Below the pieces are notes generated by a model. It was not told where the DNA came from and did not search any database. It worked only from the letters and a program-made list of their open reading frames with translations. This document shows positions 16,903 through 26,643 of a stretch of DNA of 64,000 bases, in pieces. Within the stretch, counting starts at the first letter, position 1, and every line of letters begins with the position of its first letter. The position numbers were made by a program, and so were the translations under genes. This stretch comes from Saprospiraceae bacterium (lineage in GTDB: Bacteria > Bacteroidota > Bacteroidia > Chitinophagales > Saprospiraceae): assembly GCA_013001595.1 (NCBI GenBank), contig JABDMH010000137.1, forward strand, positions 1 through 64,000, read 5' to 3'.

Positions 16903-18585
16903 ATGCGGCAGCAATCATTTCCCATCGATAACTATTTCATGTACCTGGCAGAACGGTACTTGGACAAAGCAAGTGATTTGTTGCGGGAGGGCAGTATTGT
17001 GCTACATTCTGTCAAGAAAGGATATCACCTGTTTGAAGTCAACCAAGATCATACTTATGAAGTAGAGGTGTTGGTCGGGCGAAAAAAAGTAAGGTCTTTC
17101 TCCTGTGAATGCAAACACTACCTCGATCACCAAATGTGTGCACATATTGCTGCAGGTATTAAGATGATCGTAGAGCAGCGTGCAAAGCGGCAGCACCAGA
17201 AAAAGAAGGATGCAAATGCAAAATCTGCCAGTACGCTTCATGTCAATAAGTTAGTATCCAAACTTGAGATCCAAGACCTCCGTGCATTCGTTCAGAAATA
17301 CGCCGCCCAGGATACCGCCTTTTCTTTGAAGCTCAAGGCACAATTTGCGCATTTGGTAGAGCTCAAAAACAATGACATTAAGTACTTTGAAATCCTTAGA
17401 CGTCATGAAAAGCACATCATTAAGACGAAAATAAATCGACTCAAATTTCGCAAGATCAGCAACTTCGTCGCAGACCTTCTTGACCTCTCCGCAGATCTTT
17501 CCGTGCATAAAAATTACCAAGAAGCCTATGGTATCATCTATGGTTGTTTGTCCTACCTTATTTCCCGCAACATTCTTTTCAGTCCTTTTGAACCAATTGA
17601 GGTTAATTTAGTGACTCACGAGAGATTACAGGATTTGCTGCGAGCTGACATCGCTCCTGATCTGCTGAAAAAAGTCTTTAGACAGGCACGTCAGCTATAT
17701 ATGGAAAATGACTACAAAGTGGTAGACAGTCAGCTTAATTTATACTACATCTTGTTTCAGGCGTATGGACCTTCCCAACAACAAACCATCTTAGAGGATG
17801 TGAAGAAATTACACTCTACGCAGGTCGACCTGGACAGAATGTTGACACAGACACTATTAAGGCTATATGTAGAGGATGGAGACCTGCCATCGCTTCGAGA
17901 GTTGATCCTGGATGAAGATCACGAAAGGGGGCTCTTGGAAGAGATCTTCAACATCTTGCTCACTCCACATCTGAGCAAGCGTGACGGTCAAGATCCACAT
18001 CTCAAAAAAGTTGGTAAGAAATGGTCTTTCGAGATCCTTGTCGAGCTGTACGAACGTTCATCTAGCCGGCTGCAGCGCAACGCAATGCTGCATATCCTTC
18101 AGCAAGCAGGAGCTCCACAAGAGCTGCTGCAGCGCTTGTATCTAGATTGTTTCTTGAAAGACACTGATCAGCAGGTATTGGTGAAATTAAAACAGATGGA
18201 CAAATGGAAGCGCAGCAGAAAGGTGATTATTGATCATTTGCAAACGCATTCCCACAATCGAATGCTAGCAAACTTGTACCGTAACGAACATATGACCGAG
18301 GAGCTTATCGATATGTTGGAATCATCTAATGATATGCCCCTATTACTAGAGCACGTACAATACCTTCATAATTCTAATCAGGATTGGACGCAAAAACGTC
18401 TGCTTCAACTCATGACTCAACATCTAGACAAGCATCTTGGATACCAAAGTGTTTCTTATGTAGGAAAAATCATTCGTACCCTCGAGAAGAATCATTTGAG
18501 AAGACTGTCGAACAAGATCAAAGATACACTAATTGAAATATACCCAGAACGATCCTTCTTCACCAAGGCGCTGAAGCAGGTATAA
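16903..18585 (+). CDS. SWIM zinc finger protein
   Basis: A 560-residue soluble protein. Near the N-terminus is a SWIM finger, CxC...CxH, in CECKHYLDHQMCAHI (~69-83), preceded by the usual strand-rich segment (YHLFEVNQDHTYEVEVLVG). The rest is long and helical, with no other recognised domain. SWIM fingers bind DNA or protein, and in bacteria they often occur with SWI/SNF ATPases; none is adjacent here. The start is set at ATG 16903 instead of TTG 16885 because of the promoter position. The gene is one base upstream of rlmH, so the two are co-translated. Confidence 0.85.
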   Translation: MRQQSFPIDNYFMYLAERYLDKASDLLREGSIVLHSVKKGYHLFEVNQDHTYEVEVLVGRKKVRSFSCECKHYLDHQMCAHIAAGIKMIVEQRAKRQHQKKKDANAKSASTLHVNKLVSKLEIQDLRAFVQKYAAQDTAFSLKLKAQFAHLVELKNNDIKYFEILRRHEKHIIKTKINRLKFRKISNFVADLLDLSADLSVHKNYQEAYGIIYGCLSYLISRNILFSPFEPIEVNLVTHERLQDLLRADIAPDLLKKVFRQARQLYMENDYKVVDSQLNLYYILFQAYGPSQQQTILEDVKKLHSTQVDLDRMLTQTLLRLYVEDGDLPSLRELILDEDHERGLLEEIFNILLTPHLSKRDGQDPHLKKVGKKWSFEILVELYERSSSRLQRNAMLHILQQAGAPQELLQRLYLDCFLKDTDQQVLVKLKQMDKWKRSRKVIIDHLQTHSHNRMLANLYRNEHMTEELIDMLESSNDMPLLLEHVQYLHNSNQDWTQKRLLQLMTQHLDKHLGYQSVSYVGKIIRTLEKNHLRRLSNKIKDTLIEIYPERSFFTKALKQV

Positions 18586-18586
18586 T

Positions 18587-19051
18587 ATGAAAATCGAAGT
18601 ATGGTGGATCGGCAAAACCACGGCCAAAGCTTTTTTACCCATTGTTGCAGATTATGAAAAACGGTTGGGTAGATTTCACTCAATCACTATTCGAGAATTT
18701 CCTTCTGCCAAAGATAAAAACCCAAATCAACAAAAAATAAAGGAGGGGAATCAGTTGTTGAAGCACATCGACAAAAGTGATCACATCGTACTCCTTGATG
18801 AGCGAGGAAGTATGCATTCTTCCCAAGAATTTGCCAATTACATTAATAAAAAAGCAATTTCAATCTCACATAAACTCATATTTATTGTTGGCGGACCATA
18901 TGGTTTTTCCCAAAAACTATACACCAGAGCAAATGAACTACATGCACTATCTTTGATGACCTTCACCCACGAAATGGTACGCCTGTTTTTCCTAGAGCAG
19001 TTGTATCGAGCATTTACTATTATTCATCACCACCCTTACCATAATTCTTAA
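18587..19051 (+). CDS. rlmH: 23S rRNA pseudouridine-1915 N3-methyltransferase
   Basis: A 154-residue SPOUT-class methyltransferase that modifies pseudouridine 1915 in helix 69 of the 23S rRNA. The hallmarks are all present: VLLDERG (64-70), SAM-knot segment FIVGGPYGF, the C-terminal MTFTHEMVRLFFLEQLYRA and the final PYHNS. The length is standard. It lies between the SWIM gene (1-base gap) and the rhomboid gene (3-base gap) in a single operon. Confidence 0.97.
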   Translation: MKIEVWWIGKTTAKAFLPIVADYEKRLGRFHSITIREFPSAKDKNPNQQKIKEGNQLLKHIDKSDHIVLLDERGSMHSSQEFANYINKKAISISHKLIFIVGGPYGFSQKLYTRANELHALSLMTFTHEMVRLFFLEQLYRAFTIIHHHPYHNS

Positions 19052-19054
19052 TCC

Positions 19055-19678
19055 ATGAGCGCTACAGTCGTTATTATCATAATTACCTGTCTAGTTTCCT
19101 ACAATGCTTTTAATAATTCAGAATTTTTTTACAAACTCGCCCATTGGCCAATGCGTGAACATGGAGCAAGAGAACATTATCGTTTGGTTACTTCTGGGTT
19201 CGTCCATGGTGGATGGATTCATCTCCTAATAAACATGTTTGTCTTTTACAGTTTTGGAGAATTAATTGAATATCACTTTGCCCAATTCTTCGGACCCGTA
19301 CGTGGTCTCGTCTATTATGTTTTGGTCTATTTGCTCACCATCGCATGCGCTTCTCTACCCTCCTATTTCAAGCGAAAGCAGGATAGTCAATACATTGCAG
19401 TGGGTGCTTCTGGTGGTGTTTCTGGTATTGTTTTCATATTCATCCTATTGTATCCGTGGCAGACACTCTTACTGTATGGCATTATTCCCATCCCCGCCAT
19501 CATTGGTGGAATAGCCTATCTATGGTACTCCTCATATGCCAGCAAAAACAAACAAGACCGGATCGACCACGAAGCTCATTTCTATGGGGCAATTTTTGGT
19601 ATCGTCTTCACCTTGCTACTTAAACCATCCCTTGCATTGTCTTTTGCCCAACGTCTGGTGGAAAATTTCCCACTATAG
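19055..19678 (+). CDS. Rhomboid family intramembrane serine protease
   Basis: A 207-residue integral membrane protease with six predicted helices. The catalytic dyad is visible: S119 in GASGGVSG and H175 in AHFYG; the helix-2 motif HLLINM (56-61) is also conserved. The AHFYG motif differs slightly from the canonical AHxxG but retains the histidine and the glycine. It follows rlmH by 3 bases. The natural substrate is unknown. Confidence 0.93.
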   Translation: MSATVVIIIITCLVSYNAFNNSEFFYKLAHWPMREHGAREHYRLVTSGFVHGGWIHLLINMFVFYSFGELIEYHFAQFFGPVRGLVYYVLVYLLTIACASLPSYFKRKQDSQYIAVGASGGVSGIVFIFILLYPWQTLLLYGIIPIPAIIGGIAYLWYSSYASKNKQDRIDHEAHFYGAIFGIVFTLLLKPSLALSFAQRLVENFPL

Positions 19679-19960
19679 AATAACCACTACATCAGTGATT
19701 GTATCTTTGATGGAAACAATAAATGTATATTGGAAAACGAACACCACGGCAAGGGTAAGCAATACGGCATGGATGGACCATTGGGCGCTCAAAGTAGAAA
19801 AACGAAAATGGCACCATCCATCTGGCAGCACTCAAATCGGTAGAATCATGGATCGTCGATTTTTCCACAGGCTCCGATTTTGCATTATAACCCAAATGAA
19901 TGATGCCGTAACACACCCGAACAGCAATGCTGATTTATGTAACCAATTATCAGTCAAAGG
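19673..19960 (-). pseudogene. Possible decayed small membrane protein gene
   Basis: The minus strand between rhomboid and patatin contains a frame with two membrane-like segments, SALLFGCVTASFIWVIM and HAVLLTLAVVFVFQYTFIV, ending with a TAG at 19673 that overlaps the rhomboid stop region. The frame is broken once, by a TGA (complement of 19832-19834), and has no good ATG. It could be a decayed two-helix protein or chance. No homologue is recognised. Confidence 0.35.
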
Positions 19961-19963
19961 AAA

Positions 19964-20866
19964 ATGAGGGCACTGGTAATATCAGGTGGTGGAGCTAAAG
20001 GAGCCTATGCTGGAGGCGTCGCAGAATACCTCATTAAAGAACAGGGACTGCAATATGATCTCTTTGGTGGGTCTTCCACAGGTGCTTTGCTAGCCCCCAT
20101 GTTGGCTGCAGGAGAAATCGATCGAGCACGAGAAGTCTACACCAACGTAGGACAGCATGATATTTTCTCGAGTCATCCCTTCATCATCAAAAAGCAAAAG
20201 GGGATCTACAAAACACGAATCAATCACTTCGGTGTGATAAAAATGTTCATGCGTGGAAAAAAGACATTTGGAGAAACGCACGCCTTGCGGCAACTGATTA
20301 AACGAACCTTCACTGAAGAACACTACAATCGTGTCAAGGATACGCCACAAAGAGTGGTGGTTGCAGTATCTAATTTTTCCTGCAATGTGGTAGAACATAA
20401 ATACCTAGCAGACTGTTCTTACGATGACTTCATCGATTGGATTTGGATTAGTGCCAATTTTATCCCATTCATGAGTCTAGTAGTCAAAGACGGACAAGAA
20501 TATGCCGACGGAGGATTCGGAAATTTTATTCCCATTGTTGAAGCAATCGATGCCGGTGCAACAGAAATAGACGTAATTATTTTGACACCAAGGAGGAAAA
20601 AGATTAAAAAATTGCCCAGCGCAAATGCCTTTTCACTGCTCATGAATGCATTGGATTTTATGTTGTCTCAGATTGCCCGAGATGAAAAATACATCGGTTT
20701 ACTAGAAAGCATGCATCACGATATTAAGATCCGCTACTTCCACACTCCTAGAGTTTTGACCGACAATAGCCTGATTTTCGATCCTGAACAAATGCGGCTT
20801 TGGTGGGAGGAAGGCAAAGCCTTTGCAAAAAAACAGGTAGAGGAGTCGATGCCCTCGACCTTCTAG
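19964..20866 (+). CDS. Patatin-like phospholipase
   Basis: A 300-residue lipid acyl hydrolase of the patatin/RssA type, without a signal peptide. The oxyanion loop GGGAKGAYAGG (8-18), the nucleophile elbow GSSTG with S38, and the catalytic Asp in ADGGFGN (D182) complete the Ser-Asp dyad. Family members act on membrane phospholipids, or are uncharacterised. The gene stands alone; a 28-base gap precedes the next gene, so co-transcription with it is possible. Confidence 0.93.
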   Translation: MRALVISGGGAKGAYAGGVAEYLIKEQGLQYDLFGGSSTGALLAPMLAAGEIDRAREVYTNVGQHDIFSSHPFIIKKQKGIYKTRINHFGVIKMFMRGKKTFGETHALRQLIKRTFTEEHYNRVKDTPQRVVVAVSNFSCNVVEHKYLADCSYDDFIDWIWISANFIPFMSLVVKDGQEYADGGFGNFIPIVEAIDAGATEIDVIILTPRRKKIKKLPSANAFSLLMNALDFMLSQIARDEKYIGLLESMHHDIKIRYFHTPRVLTDNSLIFDPEQMRLWWEEGKAFAKKQVEESMPSTF

Positions 20867-20894
20867 TTTTTTATATAAAACCAAAACGCTACAT

Positions 20895-21515
20895 ATGCAT
20901 CGGTTTTTTCGAATATTATTTTGCGGTAGCCTAATTTGCATCACCCTATTTTCTTGTGATGAAGATTTCACTACCTTGACAGAAGAAGGTGATGGAACAT
21001 CTGATCTGGGATGCACTCCCAACCCAGATCCTGAATACATCTTACCTTTTACCCCAGGTTCATCCTTTACTTTGTTGCAGGGAAATTGTAGCTCCTTCAA
21101 CCATTTGAATGATCTGCGATACGCGTACGATTTCGCCATGCCCATTGGAACTCCTGTTATTGCCGCCCGTAATGGCATCGTCAATTTTATTGAAGAGGGC
21201 TTTACCGACAATGACCATCAGATCGACCATGTAAATGTCGTCACCATTGATCACATCGACGGCACCTTCGCGCGCTATCAGCACCTTACTCATAATGGGG
21301 TATTGGTGGATTTAGGCAGCGTAGTATCTACAGGAGATACGATTGCACTCAGTGGATTCACCGGCTTTGCAGAGGAGCCGATTTTACACTTTGACGTCTC
21401 CAAATGCATTGGAGATTGCAGTTCCTCAGAGACCCAATCCATCTCTTTTGAGAACGCTAATCCAGCTGTCGTGGACCAAGAGGAAGTGCGCTACTTGGCC
21501 GAGCCCTTCAATTAA
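20895..21515 (+). CDS. M23-like lipoprotein with degenerate metal site
   Basis: A 206-residue lipoprotein (lipobox LFSC, Cys21) whose C-terminal two thirds resemble a LytM/M23 peptidase domain: YAYDFAMPIGTPVIAARNGIV (one Asp ligand, D79), a QHL (H130), and EPILHFDV (H165). In active enzymes the first ligand His precedes the Asp and the last motif is HLH; here those two positions are not His. It is therefore probably inactive as a metallo-endopeptidase and may bind cell wall or another surface. It follows the patatin gene by 28 bases and converges on the sulfatase gene. Confidence 0.82.
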   Translation: MHRFFRILFCGSLICITLFSCDEDFTTLTEEGDGTSDLGCTPNPDPEYILPFTPGSSFTLLQGNCSSFNHLNDLRYAYDFAMPIGTPVIAARNGIVNFIEEGFTDNDHQIDHVNVVTIDHIDGTFARYQHLTHNGVLVDLGSVVSTGDTIALSGFTGFAEEPILHFDVSKCIGDCSSSETQSISFENANPAVVDQEEVRYLAEPFN

Positions 21516-21557
21516 ATGGCCCAAAAACAGATATTAAAAATGCAAAGCTCCACTGAC

Positions 21558-23054
21558 CTATAGTTTGAGATCATCATCATAATGATCCTGGAGATCCCTT
21601 AATTCCACCATCAAGGCTTCCCTTTTTTCACGATAGGTGGGATCTTCTGCCACATTGTTCAACTCATGAGGATCCGCAGCCAAATCAAATAGTTCGATCT
21701 TCTCCGCACGTGGATATACAATCAATTTATGTTGGTCCTTGCGTATCATCCGTTGCCAGTTGACGTAAGCGCCATAAATGGCGTCATAGTGGCTTTCTTG
21801 TCGTTTTCCCGTTGCCAATGGCAGTAGGCTATTGAATTCCACGTAGGTAGGTTTTTCGATACCGGCGACATCCAAGGCAGTGGCCATTATATCTTGCAAG
21901 TAGACATCCGCCTCCGATGTCTTACCAGCAGGAACATCAGGACCTGCCATCATTAATGGTACTCTAATGCTGTGTTCATACATATTCTGTTTGCCTAATA
22001 ATCCATGATGACCAACGGCCAGGCCATGATCGGCAGTAAAGAAGACATAAGTATTGTCACTTTTGCCACTGGCCTCGATCTGATCAAGAATTCTGCCGAT
22101 CTGGTCATCAAGATGTGTAATTATAGCGTAGTATTCCTGAATATGTTTTTTGGTGGCAAATTCTGTGCGCGGAAAAGGAGCCAAAGCCTCATCTCTTAGG
22201 CCTGGGCCACAACCCATACTATCTGCGAATGGGTGCAATGATTGCCAATTGGCTGGAATGGGCATGTCTTCCACAGGGTACATATCTAAATACGACTGTG
22301 GTGCCTGTCGTGGATCGTGCGGTGCATTAAAAGCTACATACATCATGAAGGGATGCTCGCTTTTCTTTGCATCTTTCAAAAACAGGAGGGCATCATCAGC
22401 AACTACTTCACTCCAGTGCCGCCCGCCCTTCCAAAATCCACCGAAGGAGGTATCCGTGGGAGACCAAGAATCATCGTTCTCATCCATCGGCCTATGATAT
22501 CCCACAGGCATGATTTCCTGTAATGAAGTATACTTACCTTCTTCCAATTCCTTCAGCTTTTGGTTGACTTTCCCTCCTGGCCATGCATCGGGAGGCATTC
22601 CGGGCCGAATGTGTCGAGTGGTACCGAACACCTTTTCAGCTGGAGCGGCCACGTGCCACTTGCCTGTCATATAGGTGTCATACCCCTGCCCACTCATCAG
22701 TTGCCCCCAAGTCTTATCCATTTCAGCACCTCGTCGCCAATATTCCTTGAAAGCATTTGCCCGCCATAAGCTGCGTCCAGATATCATCATAGACCGGGAT
22801 GCTACGCAAATGGCTCCATTCCATCCACCCATATTAAAAGCATTGGAAAAAGTTACACCCTGGCTGGCAATTCGGTCTATATTGGGGGTACGAACGGTGC
22901 CGTTACCCAGACTCTGCACGGCATTGAAAGTGAGGTCATCAGCAAATATCAAAACGACATTGGGCTGCTCCGTATCTCCACCCCCAGAATCGCTTGTGCC
23001 GCAAGAAAATAGTACACAAGTAGAAAAGAACAACCATAGATACTTCATCATCAC
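21558..23054 (-). CDS. Sulfatase lipoprotein (S1 family)
   Basis: A 498-residue sulfatase. The lipobox VLFSC gives Cys18, so the enzyme is anchored at the envelope. The active-site motif CVASRSMMISGR has C83 as the residue converted to formylglycine, with Ala in place of the usual Pro at position 85. Metal ligands are visible in FADDLT (~37-42) and the TADHG segment (~350). Such enzymes remove sulfate from polysaccharides, consistent with a marine or algal-polymer diet. No formylglycine-generating enzyme or anaerobic maturase is in this window. Confidence 0.93.
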   Translation of the reverse strand: MMMKYLWLFFSTCVLFSCGTSDSGGGDTEQPNVVLIFADDLTFNAVQSLGNGTVRTPNIDRIASQGVTFSNAFNMGGWNGAICVASRSMMISGRSLWRANAFKEYWRRGAEMDKTWGQLMSGQGYDTYMTGKWHVAAPAEKVFGTTRHIRPGMPPDAWPGGKVNQKLKELEEGKYTSLQEIMPVGYHRPMDENDDSWSPTDTSFGGFWKGGRHWSEVVADDALLFLKDAKKSEHPFMMYVAFNAPHDPRQAPQSYLDMYPVEDMPIPANWQSLHPFADSMGCGPGLRDEALAPFPRTEFATKKHIQEYYAIITHLDDQIGRILDQIEASGKSDNTYVFFTADHGLAVGHHGLLGKQNMYEHSIRVPLMMAGPDVPAGKTSEADVYLQDIMATALDVAGIEKPTYVEFNSLLPLATGKRQESHYDAIYGAYVNWQRMIRKDQHKLIVYPRAEKIELFDLAADPHELNNVAEDPTYREKREALMVELRDLQDHYDDDLKL

Positions 23055-23251
23055 TCAGTTTATTCTAGCAAGATCTAAAAATCCATTCACAATTTGATCC
23101 GGCGCGAAAAAATAGTTTAACCAGATCATATCCTAGTCACCTGTGAATTTCTGTTTGGCATCCTTTATTATCTTTAATACAGCGGCATCTGCTATATGAT
23201 CAGACTTCTGAAGAGCTTTAGACTGAATTGGACCACTAAAAATATATCACT

Positions 23252-24121
23252 TTGAAAAACTTCACAATACGGAATCGATGGTTCTACTTAGGATGGATTC
23301 TAAGTGTGCCTATGATACTACTGGCACAAACCGATCTATCATCTTTGAAAAAATCACTGACGTTTGCAGCAACCTTTGACCATAATGTGATGGCAAATTT
23401 CTCCCAAGGGGAAGATGCGCTGTTCATGGCTCCAGCGTATGGGGAACTGAGAGACCCTGCCATCAATCAACTACCCACGCATATTTCTCGTGTAGATGGC
23501 GGAAAAGTCGGCCAAGCCCTGGCATTCTCAGCCAAGGAAAAATCGGTTATCTTCTACCGGGCGGAACATAATGTAGCGTATTCAAAGGGTGATTGGAGTG
23601 GAACCGTTTCTCTATGGATGCGTGTAAATCCCGAAGAAGATTTGGCACCAGGATACACAGATCCTATACAAATCACTGACTCAGGCTACGACGATGCCGC
23701 GCTCTGGGTTGATTTTTCAGATGTGAACCCGCGCGATTTTAGAATGGGAGTTTTTGGAGATGTAGAGAGTTGGAACCCACAGAAAAAAAATCCCGATGCA
23801 AACCCTGACTTCCAGAAACGCCTCATAAAAGCTGCAGGGCGCCCGTTTAGTAGCAGCGAATGGACCCATGTCTTGATGACTTTTGATCACCTCAATTCGG
23901 GAAAGGGCTTAGCCAGATTCTATATTAACGGCAAATTGCAGGGCGACAGATCAATCGAGGAGCCCTTCACTTGGGATGAATCAGAGGCAAAAATATTTAT
24001 TGGACTTAATTATATAGGTCAATTGGATGAAGTGAGTATTTTTAATCGAGCTCTACAAGACAGTGAAATCCAAAAACTTTATGGGCTTGAGGGTGGTATT
24101 GAAGAACTGATTGACGAATAG
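23252..24121 (+). CDS. Secreted LamG-like lectin-domain protein
   Basis: A 289-residue exported protein. The frame opens with TTG at 23252, giving MKNFTIRNRW and a normal signal peptide ending in LLAQ; there is no in-frame ATG before the signal core, so the TTG start is preferred. The remainder is one LamG/concanavalin-like jelly roll with segments WSGTVSLWMRVNP, WTHVLMTFDH, ARFYINGKLQG and the closing YIGQLDEVSIFNRAL. It probably binds carbohydrate. A hairpin TGCCTgCCA/TGGaGGCA (24122-24142) directly follows the stop. A decayed copy of its C-terminus lies at 27040-27186. Confidence 0.85.
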   Translation: MKNFTIRNRWFYLGWILSVPMILLAQTDLSSLKKSLTFAATFDHNVMANFSQGEDALFMAPAYGELRDPAINQLPTHISRVDGGKVGQALAFSAKEKSVIFYRAEHNVAYSKGDWSGTVSLWMRVNPEEDLAPGYTDPIQITDSGYDDAALWVDFSDVNPRDFRMGVFGDVESWNPQKKNPDANPDFQKRLIKAAGRPFSSSEWTHVLMTFDHLNSGKGLARFYINGKLQGDRSIEEPFTWDESEAKIFIGLNYIGQLDEVSIFNRALQDSEIQKLYGLEGGIEELIDE

Positions 24122-24874
24122 TGCCTGCCAGAATTGGAGGCATGACAGACTTGCCTGGCATTAAGCTTTAGAGAAAAAATCTAGCCCACGCGACACGAAT
24201 CCCTAATCGAGCAAATAAAGGGTAACCTGCACTTACAATGTTTCTCTGTCTTCGTTGCCTAATTTCCAGATATAAATTGTAGTGACACAAAATGATCCCC
24301 GTACAAATTATTCCCATTGTACCTGCGATTACATCTAAACCCGGCCACCTCAGGCAGAAACGATTCGAAATCCTCTATGGGCTTGGTCACAAATTCTGTC
24401 TTTTGGTCTGCGATTGAAGTCGCGATGACTGCCACTGAGCTTATCCTAAAGTAGATGGATCGAACCGGCAAGCTCATCGCTCTCTCATCCACTTCACTGA
24501 TCCTCAAATAGGAGCAATGTTATTATTTTCTTTCATACGGCTAAAACACACCGAAAAATATTTCTCCGAAAATTCGATGCAAAAAACAGTGCCTCATTAA
24601 TTGAGAAAGCGCTGGAGAAAGGATTCATCTAAGGATCGGACGGGAGCTAGTTCTAGCAATATCAGCATCCCCCAAAAGGGGTATTGCCCTTTTTCACCCT
24701 TCCGGGTCTGGATAAGAATGTGATTTCCTTGCAACTTTGACATCAAACACTACTACGAAGAAATGCACTCAAAATCCTGGGTAAGGCTCATTGTTCTAGA
24801 TTCTTTGATCATGAGCATACATTCACATTGGCCTATCATTTTAAAAAATTGACGGTCGCAAAAAATAAAATCAA
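24122..24874. other. Long intergenic region, no gene seen
   Basis: Apart from the hairpin at 24122-24142, nothing recognisable was found. The minus strand has an 82-codon open frame (24259-24507) with no signal peptide, no homology I can recognise and no upstream signal. Confidence 0.45.
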
Positions 24875-26575
24875 ATGTCAAATTCAAATTTTGTATTACT
24901 ATTTTTCTTCCTGATATCAGTTGTTCTTCTAGAAGCCCAAATCGACCCCCTGGCTGAGATCCAAGGTCGCTTGTCCATTTATCTAGATTTTGACACGACT
25001 TCAATGCATATAGGCAAAAATGCTGGAGCTAACCAATCCGGTGGCCAAAAGATGAATACGTTCGTGGGAACCAATGCTGGTCTCAATAACGATGGCGGAT
25101 TTTTTAACAGTTTCTATGGTTCGAACGCAGGGCGCGATATGCGGACGCAAGTTGTTGGAATGTTTGATGCCTCCGTAAATAGTTTTTTTGGTACCGGTGC
25201 AGGGCAATCTACGCAATATGGCAGTGCCAATTGTTTTTTCGGTGCGTTGGCGGGCAACGAGAATATTGGTCGCCCGCTTTTGAATATTCCCGATGGAGAC
25301 GGAAACAGTTTTTTTGGCTATGAAAGTGGCCGAAAGAATGAACGGGGAAGCCACAATAGTTTTTTCGGCTATCGATCGGGTTCGATTAATACGGGGCGCA
25401 CCGTACATCCGGTTTCCGGAGATACCTCCATTGTCGGTTCAGAAAATGCCTTCTTTGGTAGCCAAGCTGGTAGATTTAATACCACAGGTGAAAGGAACGT
25501 CTTTCTTGGAGCTAGTGCTGGCTATCATAATATTGGTGGTGAGATAGAGTTTGATGGCGAATTGTATCTCTATAACGGAAAGGGTGATAAAAACTGTTTT
25601 CTGGGCCATTCAGCAGGCTATGAAAATGAATATGGATCCAACAACAGCGCTTTAGGTTTTGAATCATTGCGAGACAATCTGGAGGGTAATGCCAATGTGG
25701 CCCTTGGTTATCGTGCTGGAGTGCAGGTAGAAGGTAATCGCAACGTATTCATTGGAAACGAAGCTGGCCCAAATAACAACAATTCTGCCAAAGACACCTT
25801 TAGTAACCGACTTTACATCCATTCAAATTTCACATCTGATCCACTTATCTATGGTGAATTTGATAATCGACTTTTAGGCATCAACACCGGCAACCCTGAA
25901 ATGACACTACATATTGGCGGTCAAGGAAATGAATCCAGGTTGCTTTTCAACAATGCGGGGGATATTTTCTTTAAGAATTCTAATGGGGACAATAAGGCCA
26001 TTCTGACCTTGCATTCGGATGATGATACTTACCTGGACGCCTTCGATGATCTAAAGTTTAGATCAGGACACAATCTTAGTCAAGCTAACCCAGACATGAT
26101 ACTGCAGGGTGACGGCGATGTTGGCATCGGGGTTAGTGATCCAATCTACAAACTGCACGTAGATGGTTCTGTGAGAGGTACGGATATCATCTGCACCAGC
26201 ACTAGTCTCTGCTCCGACATTAGATTTAAGAAGAACTTTTCTGCCATTAGCGACCCGATGAATATCATTTCTCAATTAAATGGATATTACCATCAATGGC
26301 GCACCGACGAATTTCCGAAATGGCAATTTTCTGAAGGGAGAGAAATTGGTTTTAAGGCCCAGGAAATTCAAAAAGTATTGCCAGAAGTGGTAGAAGAAAT
26401 GTCAGATGGATATTTAGCTGTCGATTATTCGAAGGTGGTGCCTCTGCTGGTTGAGGCAATTAAGGACTTGCAAGCTCAAATTGAACAACAAAAACTAGAC
26501 CACCAACAATTGCAGTCTGAATTGGCTCAAATCATATCCGACAAGTCCAGAGATAATTCTTCGTATGCGCCATAG
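24875..26575 (+). CDS. Secreted repeat protein with S74 autochaperone domain
   Basis: A 566-residue surface protein. A signal peptide (1-21) is followed by about a dozen short repeats of the type N-x-F-x-G-x-x-AG (FVGTNAG, FYGSNAG, FFGTGAG, FFGALAG and on to FIGNEAG), as in bacterial beta-solenoid or trimeric head structures, over residues ~47-310. The C-terminus (~440-560) is a Peptidase_S74 intramolecular chaperone: S447-D448 begins SDIRFKKN, then GFKAQEIQKVLPE, VDYSKVVPLLVEAI and a coiled-coil tail. In tail spikes this domain trimerises the fibre and is released by cutting before the Ser-Asp. This suggests a trimeric surface adhesin. Confidence 0.88.
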   Translation: MSNSNFVLLFFFLISVVLLEAQIDPLAEIQGRLSIYLDFDTTSMHIGKNAGANQSGGQKMNTFVGTNAGLNNDGGFFNSFYGSNAGRDMRTQVVGMFDASVNSFFGTGAGQSTQYGSANCFFGALAGNENIGRPLLNIPDGDGNSFFGYESGRKNERGSHNSFFGYRSGSINTGRTVHPVSGDTSIVGSENAFFGSQAGRFNTTGERNVFLGASAGYHNIGGEIEFDGELYLYNGKGDKNCFLGHSAGYENEYGSNNSALGFESLRDNLEGNANVALGYRAGVQVEGNRNVFIGNEAGPNNNNSAKDTFSNRLYIHSNFTSDPLIYGEFDNRLLGINTGNPEMTLHIGGQGNESRLLFNNAGDIFFKNSNGDNKAILTLHSDDDTYLDAFDDLKFRSGHNLSQANPDMILQGDGDVGIGVSDPIYKLHVDGSVRGTDIICTSTSLCSDIRFKKNFSAISDPMNIISQLNGYYHQWRTDEFPKWQFSEGREIGFKAQEIQKVLPEVVEEMSDGYLAVDYSKVVPLLVEAIKDLQAQIEQQKLDHQQLQSELAQIISDKSRDNSSYAP

Positions 26576-26643
26576 ACTCCAATATTTAAGATTTGCATCG
26601 ATGAAAAATTTTCATTCCTTGATTAAATCATCTGGAATTTAAA

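Noticed and set aside
16784-17065. 93-codon plus-strand frame before the SWIM gene, with a hydrophobic segment
   Set aside because: It overlaps the SWIM gene and its promoter in another frame, and no family resemblance is seen.
19536-19967. 143-codon plus-strand frame over the rhomboid end and the gap
   Set aside because: The first half is an out-of-frame copy of rhomboid and the second half has no protein-like pattern.
24259-24507. 82-codon minus-strand frame in the long gap
   Set aside because: No signal, no recognisable domain and no neighbour support; likely chance.
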